Notes under the pieces: generated by a model
Seen by the model: the letters and a program-made list of their open reading frames with translations, nothing else
Told to the model about the DNA's origin: nothing
Databases searched by the model: none
Shown: positions 59,829 through 64,000 of the stretch, piece after piece
Position numbering within the stretch: position 1 is the stretch's first letter
How the letters are laid out: each line of letters starts with the position of its first letter
Made by a program: the position numbers and the translations under genes
Source of the DNA: CAKSQF01 sp964568425
GTDB lineage: Bacteria > Bacillota > Clostridia > Oscillospirales > CAG-272
NCBI GenBank assembly: GCA_964568425.1
Contig: CAZMPO010000002.1
Coordinates: 1 to 64,000, forward strand
Length of the DNA stretch: 64,000 bases
Direction: 5' to 3'

Positions 59829-60533
59829 CGGCATGAGCTTGAGCTTGAATTGGTTCATTGCGTGCAGACGATCGATGCGCTCTTTTTTTGCCGCGTCGTC
59901 AATGACACCCTCGCGGATGTATCTGTCAAGCTCCGCATAGGTAAATCCGAGATTTTCCTCGTCCGTTTTTCCGCAGAGACCGTCGATCGGCACTTTGTCA
60001 ACAAGCACATCGGGCAGACCGAGTACTCTGCCGATCTCCTTGACCTCTCTTACCGTGAGGTGAGATAACGGACTGAAATCGCCTGCCGCATCGCCGTATC
60101 TTGTCGAATAGCCGACATAGTCCTCGCTTAAGTTGCAGGTGTTTGCCACACGACCGTTGCAACTTTGCGATATCGCGTATACCGCAGTCATGCGAACACG
60201 CGGCGGCATGTTTGTCCTGCTCTGTGTTGTCAGCTCGATAGGCATCGCAGCTTGCAGAGCATCTATCGTGTCCTTAATGTTTACAACGTAATGCTTTATA
60301 CCGAGATGGTTTACAAGCATGTACGCCATGTCAATATCCGCCTGCTCGCCGCAGGGCATCAGAACTCCGATGACTCGCTCCTTGCCGAGTGCCTCAACAC
60401 AGAGAGCCGCCACGACCGAGCTGTCCTTGCCACCCGATATTCCGAGCACCGCGTTGCATCCGCGTCCGTTTTCGTCGAAGAATTTTTTTATCCATTCAAC
60501 GCATTCGTTTTTGATCTTTAGAGCGTCAAACAT
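59808..60533 (-). CDS. nadE: NH3-dependent NAD+ synthetase
   Basis: 241 residues. N-type PP-loop ATPase: VLGISGGKDSSVVAALC (S33-S39), MPCGEQADIDMAYMLVNHLG, RTNMPPRVRMTAVYAISQ, VANTCNLSEDYVGYSTRYGDAAGDFSPLSHLTVREV and DGLCGKTDEENLGFTYAELD. No glutaminase domain, so it uses ammonia. Amidates deamido-NAD in the last step of NAD synthesis. Its promoter overlaps an 11-bp inverted repeat. Confidence 0.95.
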   Translation of the reverse strand: MFDALKIKNECVEWIKKFFDENGRGCNAVLGISGGKDSSVVAALCVEALGKERVIGVLMPCGEQADIDMAYMLVNHLGIKHYVVNIKDTIDALQAAMPIELTTQSRTNMPPRVRMTAVYAISQSCNGRVANTCNLSEDYVGYSTRYGDAAGDFSPLSHLTVREVKEIGRVLGLPDVLVDKVPIDGLCGKTDEENLGFTYAELDRYIREGVIDDAAKKERIDRLHAMNQFKLKLMPSFDPKL

Positions 60534-60567
60534 AGTAATACCATCCTTTTTTGTTATTTACAAGCCT

Positions 60568-60610
60568 ATTATAACACATTCACCGCGCAATTTCAATAGT
60601 GCGCGGTGAA
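60568..60610 (-). promoter_or_regulatory. nadE promoter overlapped by an inverted repeat
   Basis: Minus-strand TTGAAA (60596-60591), 17-nt spacer, TATAAT (60573-60568). Arms TTCACCGCGCA (60579-60589) and TGCGCGGTGAA (60600-60610) flank the -35. A T run follows the hairpin only on the plus strand, where no gene is read, so it looks more like an operator than a terminator. Confidence 0.6.
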
Positions 60611-60622
60611 TTTTTTCAGAAA

Positions 60623-61483
60623 TCAGAAAATCAAAACAAGCGTCGCGGCAAAGGATATTCCGACGGCGATCAGCGAACGGGGTGTCGGCTTTTCCTTCGA
60701 GAAGAGCGATATTATCGCCGAAACGACGATGGTTCCGCCCGTGACTAAGGGATATTGCACAGATGTTTCAACATGACCCAGAGCGATCAGCAAAAACAGA
60801 TTGCCGAGTCCGCTGATGAGACCGTATACCGCCGCACCCGAGATCGAGGGAAGCGGACGCTTGAGGCATGGCTTTTGACCTCGCACAACGAATATGATGC
60901 AAAGCAGGATACCGCTGAGCAGAGCCGCCGATGTCGATGAGAGTATCATGTACCCTTCGCTCGAGACATGCGCCGCACCGCTTTGATGTATTTTCGAAAC
61001 GATGCCCGACATACCGTTGAAGACGAATACCGCGGCGTAATATTTTATCGCCGATCTGTCACTCTTTCCTCTCGGTGACCCGATAAAGAGCGCGAGAGCT
61101 ATAAGAACGAGGCAGATGAGCTTTACTACGGTGAGATCCTCGTTCCAAAACACGATGCCTCCGATGAAGGGAAGTACCATTCCTCCGAGCATCGCAAAGA
61201 TTGAAAATGTCGATAGATCCGCCTTTCCGAGCGCGTTTACCGCACTGTATGAGTAGAGCAGATTGTTTATCGCGCAAATAAACGCGACGGCAAGAGAAAA
61301 GAACGAAAATTCAAAGTGAAATCCGTTCAAACAAAACATTACGACAGCACATGCGACCGAGTTCAGGAACGTGAACATCATTGCGGCAGAAAGACCGCTT
61401 CCTTCGCCCTTTTGATATATCTTGTTGAAGAAAAACTGCAGACCGAAGAGTACCGTCGCTGCCATGATAAGAGCGTAATACAA
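60623..61483 (-). CDS. EamA/DMT-superfamily transporter
   Basis: 286 residues starting at TTG (61483) with GAAGGTC upstream. Ten membrane helices in two EamA halves (LYSYSAVNALGKADLSTFSIFAMLGGMVLPFI and NLFLLIALGHVETSVQYPLVTGGTIVVSAIISLFSKEKPTPRSLIAV). Exporter or importer of small metabolites; substrate not predictable. Reads the same way as the two Gfo/Idh/MocA genes upstream and may be cotranscribed with them. Confidence 0.85.
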   Translation of the reverse strand: MYYALIMAATVLFGLQFFFNKIYQKGEGSGLSAAMMFTFLNSVACAVVMFCLNGFHFEFSFFSLAVAFICAINNLLYSYSAVNALGKADLSTFSIFAMLGGMVLPFIGGIVFWNEDLTVVKLICLVLIALALFIGSPRGKSDRSAIKYYAAVFVFNGMSGIVSKIHQSGAAHVSSEGYMILSSTSAALLSGILLCIIFVVRGQKPCLKRPLPSISGAAVYGLISGLGNLFLLIALGHVETSVQYPLVTGGTIVVSAIISLFSKEKPTPRSLIAVGISFAATLVLIF

Positions 61484-61524
61484 TTTGTTTGACCTTCATT
61501 GGAAGGCGGATCCGGAAATCCGAC

Positions 61525-62766
61525 TTATCTTCCGAAATCCTTTCTCATTCGTTCGTATACCGCCTCGGGAATGTCGGGATTGCCGAGCTTGTTGCAGGGC
61601 AGAAGCTGATCGCCCGCCACCTTCGGGTCGGTACAACGGCGATCGTTTCTGTATTTGTCTCTGTTTTCTTTGAGACGCAGATCGGGGATATCCTTTTCAA
61701 CACCGCCGTCGAGTATTGAAAAATAGGCAAAAAGCCCGGGCAGGTACATGTCCATTGCCTCGTAAATGTCGATTATATCGGCATCGGGGTTGTCGCGAAT
61801 ATGCTCGATCGCATTGTACATGGCGTAAAAATCACTGCCTCCGTGACCTGCGCCGCCTGCCTGCTCGCTCAGCTCATCCTTCGGGAAATAGTCGCGACGC
61901 TCGCTGTTTTCGGGCGAAAAATCGGCGATACGCTTGTCAAGATCGGTGTAAATGTGATCGACACCGCCGCCTCCCGTGATCTCTCTGGCACTTTCGGCGT
62001 GTCCCTTTGTGCCGTAGACCGAGTACCAACAGCTGTTCTTGGCAAGCTGTCTGTGCGTGCTTCTCATGATCGCACCGTTCTCCATTGTCAGCATCTCGAT
62101 GCCGAGCGAGCCCGACATACAGCCCTCTCGTGCCGAACGCTCGTTGAAGGGAAGCTCGAGACCGTTGACCTTTATCGGGCGCATTCCCGTGATATGTACA
62201 AGCGGTCCTATCGAGTGCGTGCAATAAAATGTCGAGAACATGTGATTGCGCCAGTGGTCTCGCTCACCGTATGTGATCGACGGCCAGATCGACTCGCAGT
62301 TGTGGATGTAATCCGCCTCGGCGTATTCAAGCTCGCCGAGTGCGCCCGAGCGAAAGAGCTTCTTCATCTCACGCGGTGCGCTCATGTAACAGTAGTTTTC
62401 GAGATAGCAATATTTCAGCCCGGTGCGCTCGACTGTCTCAACAAGCTCGACCGCCTCGGCAAGACAGTGCGCAGGGAGGACCTCCGAGAAGACATGCTTT
62501 CCCGCATTCAGTGCCTTGATGGCAAACGGCGCATGCTCTGTGGCGTAGTTGGCAAGAATTACAACATCCATGTCGTGCCCCAAAAATTCGTCGAAGGATG
62601 TGTAATAGGCTATTGAGTCACCGTAGGTCTTTTTCATATTTTCAAGTCCGGGCTCCCACATATCGCAGATGGCGACAAGCTCTGCGTGATCGTGGTGAGC
62701 ACAGTAATCGATCATGACATTTCCTCGACCTATGCCGATAACGCCGACCTTAACCTTGTTTTGCAT
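61525..62766 (-). CDS. Gfo/Idh/MocA-family oxidoreductase-like protein (copy 1)
   Basis: 413 residues. Rossmann fold VKVGVIGIGRGNVMIDYC (GxGxxG), then FSEVLPAHCLAEAVELVE where the family's EKP motif with its catalytic lysine is normally found: here EVLP, so the lysine is missing. C-terminal alpha/beta domain with NYCYMSAPREMKKLFRSGALGE, WPSITYGERDHWRNHMFSTFYCTHSIGPLVHITG and GGSDFYAMYNAIEHIRDNPDADIIDIYEAMDM. AAAGGAAG site. Acts on a sugar-like substrate with NAD(H) (family); true chemistry unclear. Confidence 0.82.
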   Translation of the reverse strand: MQNKVKVGVIGIGRGNVMIDYCAHHDHAELVAICDMWEPGLENMKKTYGDSIAYYTSFDEFLGHDMDVVILANYATEHAPFAIKALNAGKHVFSEVLPAHCLAEAVELVETVERTGLKYCYLENYCYMSAPREMKKLFRSGALGELEYAEADYIHNCESIWPSITYGERDHWRNHMFSTFYCTHSIGPLVHITGMRPIKVNGLELPFNERSAREGCMSGSLGIEMLTMENGAIMRSTHRQLAKNSCWYSVYGTKGHAESAREITGGGGVDHIYTDLDKRIADFSPENSERRDYFPKDELSEQAGGAGHGGSDFYAMYNAIEHIRDNPDADIIDIYEAMDMYLPGLFAYFSILDGGVEKDIPDLRLKENRDKYRNDRRCTDPKVAGDQLLPCNKLGNPDIPEAVYERMRKDFGR

Positions 62767-62796
62767 AAAATGATCTTCCTTTCTTGTTGAACGGTC

Positions 62797-64000
62797 TCAT
62801 CTCTTGTCCCATATTCCTTTGATCTTTTCGTAGATCTCGTCGGGAATGTCGGGCGTGCCCTGCGCATTTGCAGGCAGAAGTTGATCGCCCGCGACCTTCG
62901 GGTCGGAGCATCTGCGATCGTTTCTGTAAAGCTCGCGAACCGATTTGTCACGCATGTCGGGGATGTCGAGCTGCTTGTTGCCCTCAAGGATCGACAAATA
63001 GCCGAACAGTCCGGGCAGGAACATGTCCATCGCCTCGTAAACGTCGATTATATCGGCATCGGGATTGCCGCGAAGGTATTCGATGGCATTGTACATTGAA
63101 TAAAAATCGCTTCCGCCGTGACCGAACTCTGCCGCAAGCTCCGAGTGCTCGTCTGTCGGGCAGTAATTCTCAAATATTTCGCCCTCTTTGGAATAATCGC
63201 CCGCCTCTTTTGTTGCGTTGACATAAATTCGGGAAATGTCGCCCTGGAACGCATCCTCGCGTGCGGTCTCCATACGACCCTTGCTTCCGTAGACGGTGTA
63301 CCAAATAGAGTTTTTGTACAGATCTCCGTGTATGCTCTTGAAGATCGCACCACCCTCAAGTGTCATGATCTCAAGCCCGAACAGCCCCGACAGCGAGCCC
63401 ATACGCGCATTCAGCTCGGCAAACGGATGCTCAAAGCCTATGACCTTGATCGGACGCTTGCCCGTGATGTGCACCAGCGGACCTATCGAGTGGGTGCAGT
63501 AGTAGGTCGAATACATGAGATTTCTCCAGTGATCGCGTTCACCGTAGGTGATGAACGGCCAGATCGGCTCGCAGTTGTGGACATATTCGCCCTCCGCATA
63601 TTCGATCTCACCGATCTTGCCCTCACGATAGAGTCGTCTCATCTCGCGCGGGGCGGGCATGTAGCAGTAGTTCTCAAGATAGCAATATTTTCTTCCCGTC
63701 TGTTCGACCGTCTCGACAAGCTCGACAGCCTCCGCCATGGTCTGTACGGGAAGTACCTCGGATATGACATCCTTGCCCGCCTTCATTGCCTTGACGGCAA
63801 ACGGTGCGTGCTCGTTTGCGTAGTTCGCGAGTACGACGACATCCATGTCGTGAGTCAGAAATTCATCGTAGGAGGTGTAATAGGTCACATGGTCTCCGTG
63901 ACGCTCCTTGGACTTTGCAAGCCCTTCCTCCCATTTGTCGCAGATGGCGACAAGCTCGGCATTGTCTGCCTTTTCGCAATAGCGTATCATCATGTCGCCG
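62797..64000 (-). CDS. Gfo/Idh/MocA-family oxidoreductase-like protein (copy 2, 5' partial)
   Basis: At least 400 residues visible; the N-terminal strand with GxGxxG lies beyond the window edge, as comparison with copy 1 shows about 15 residues missing. Same layout as copy 1: ISEVLPVQTMAEAVELVE (again no EKP lysine), ENYCYMPAPREMRRLYREGKIGE, WPFITYGERDHWRNLMYSTYYCTHSIGPLVHITG and GGSDFYSMYNAIEYLRGNPDADIIDVYEAMDM. A tandem duplicate 30 nt upstream of copy 1 in the same transcription unit; the pair may process related sugars. Confidence 0.82.
   Translation of the reverse strand, partial: GDMMIRYCEKADNAELVAICDKWEEGLAKSKERHGDHVTYYTSYDEFLTHDMDVVVLANYANEHAPFAVKAMKAGKDVISEVLPVQTMAEAVELVETVEQTGRKYCYLENYCYMPAPREMRRLYREGKIGEIEYAEGEYVHNCEPIWPFITYGERDHWRNLMYSTYYCTHSIGPLVHITGKRPIKVIGFEHPFAELNARMGSLSGLFGLEIMTLEGGAIFKSIHGDLYKNSIWYTVYGSKGRMETAREDAFQGDISRIYVNATKEAGDYSKEGEIFENYCPTDEHSELAAEFGHGGSDFYSMYNAIEYLRGNPDADIIDVYEAMDMFLPGLFGYLSILEGNKQLDIPDMRDKSVRELYRNDRRCSDPKVAGDQLLPANAQGTPDIPDEIYEKIKGIWDKR

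Noticed and set aside
60579..60610. Terminator for the DMT transporter gene
   Set aside because: The T run is on the plus strand, whereas the gene is read on the minus strand; the repeat overlaps the nadE promoter instead.

Overview
The window looks like chromosomal DNA from a spore-forming, Gram-positive gut Clostridia (Oscillospiraceae/Ruminococcaceae-like). The evidence is a SpoIIR gene, RNase J, type I dockerins, BspA-type leucine-rich repeat surface proteins, a Na+-translocating decarboxylase cluster and consensus sigma-A promoters, nearly all with 17-nt spacers. GC content is moderate. I found no rRNA, tRNA, CRISPR array or intact mobile element.

Layout. 1-5.6 kb: the end of a dockerin-bearing Cys-rich surface protein, a membrane-anchored GH123-like glycosidase and a lipoprotein. 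5.8-10.95 kb: one transcription unit, behind a structured leader, for a biotin-dependent Na+-pumping decarboxylase (carboxyltransferase, OadG, biotin carrier, OadB, second carboxyltransferase). 11-14.2 kb: operon of a PfkB-like kinase, an alpha/beta hydrolase, RuvX and a VanX-like lipoprotein. 14.2-19.7 kb, minus strand: RNase J with a long structured leader, SpoIIR with a coupled small membrane protein, a GNAT acetyltransferase and a zinc-ribbon membrane protein. 20-22.3 kb: rbfA-nrnA-truB.

22.4-44.07 kb: a long surface-polysaccharide locus starting at a strong promoter and ending at a terminator. It holds three GT4 and six intact GT2 glycosyltransferases, a GT32-like transferase, an EpsG-type polymerase, a Wzx-type flippase, two acyl/acetyltransferases, a DUF115/GT42-like protein and, at its end, kdsB-kdsA-kdsD-kdsC, a complete CMP-Kdo pathway. 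Kdo is best known from Gram-negative LPS and capsules, so this is the most interesting system in the window: a probable Kdo-containing glycan in a sporulating Gram-positive. The middle of the locus (33.5-39.3 kb) is a mosaic with decayed genes: a GT2 remnant, a pyruvyltransferase with a 1-nt frameshift, and a GT2 gene with an ATC start codon plus an 11-nt deletion. No initiating sugar-phosphate transferase or chain-length regulator lies in the window.

44.1-64 kb: an integrase remnant, a UvrD/PcrA helicase, a GH25 lysozyme fused to leucine-rich repeats, a second dockerin/leucine-rich-repeat protein, a PepC aminopeptidase, a GH43-HAD fusion, a DUF11 protein, a flotillin, a CPA2 antiporter, a TetR-like N-terminal remnant, NadE, a DMT transporter and two tandem Gfo/Idh/MocA paralogues, the last cut by the window end. 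Convergent gene pairs are separated by strong bidirectional hairpin terminators, three of which share a GCTGTCT core.
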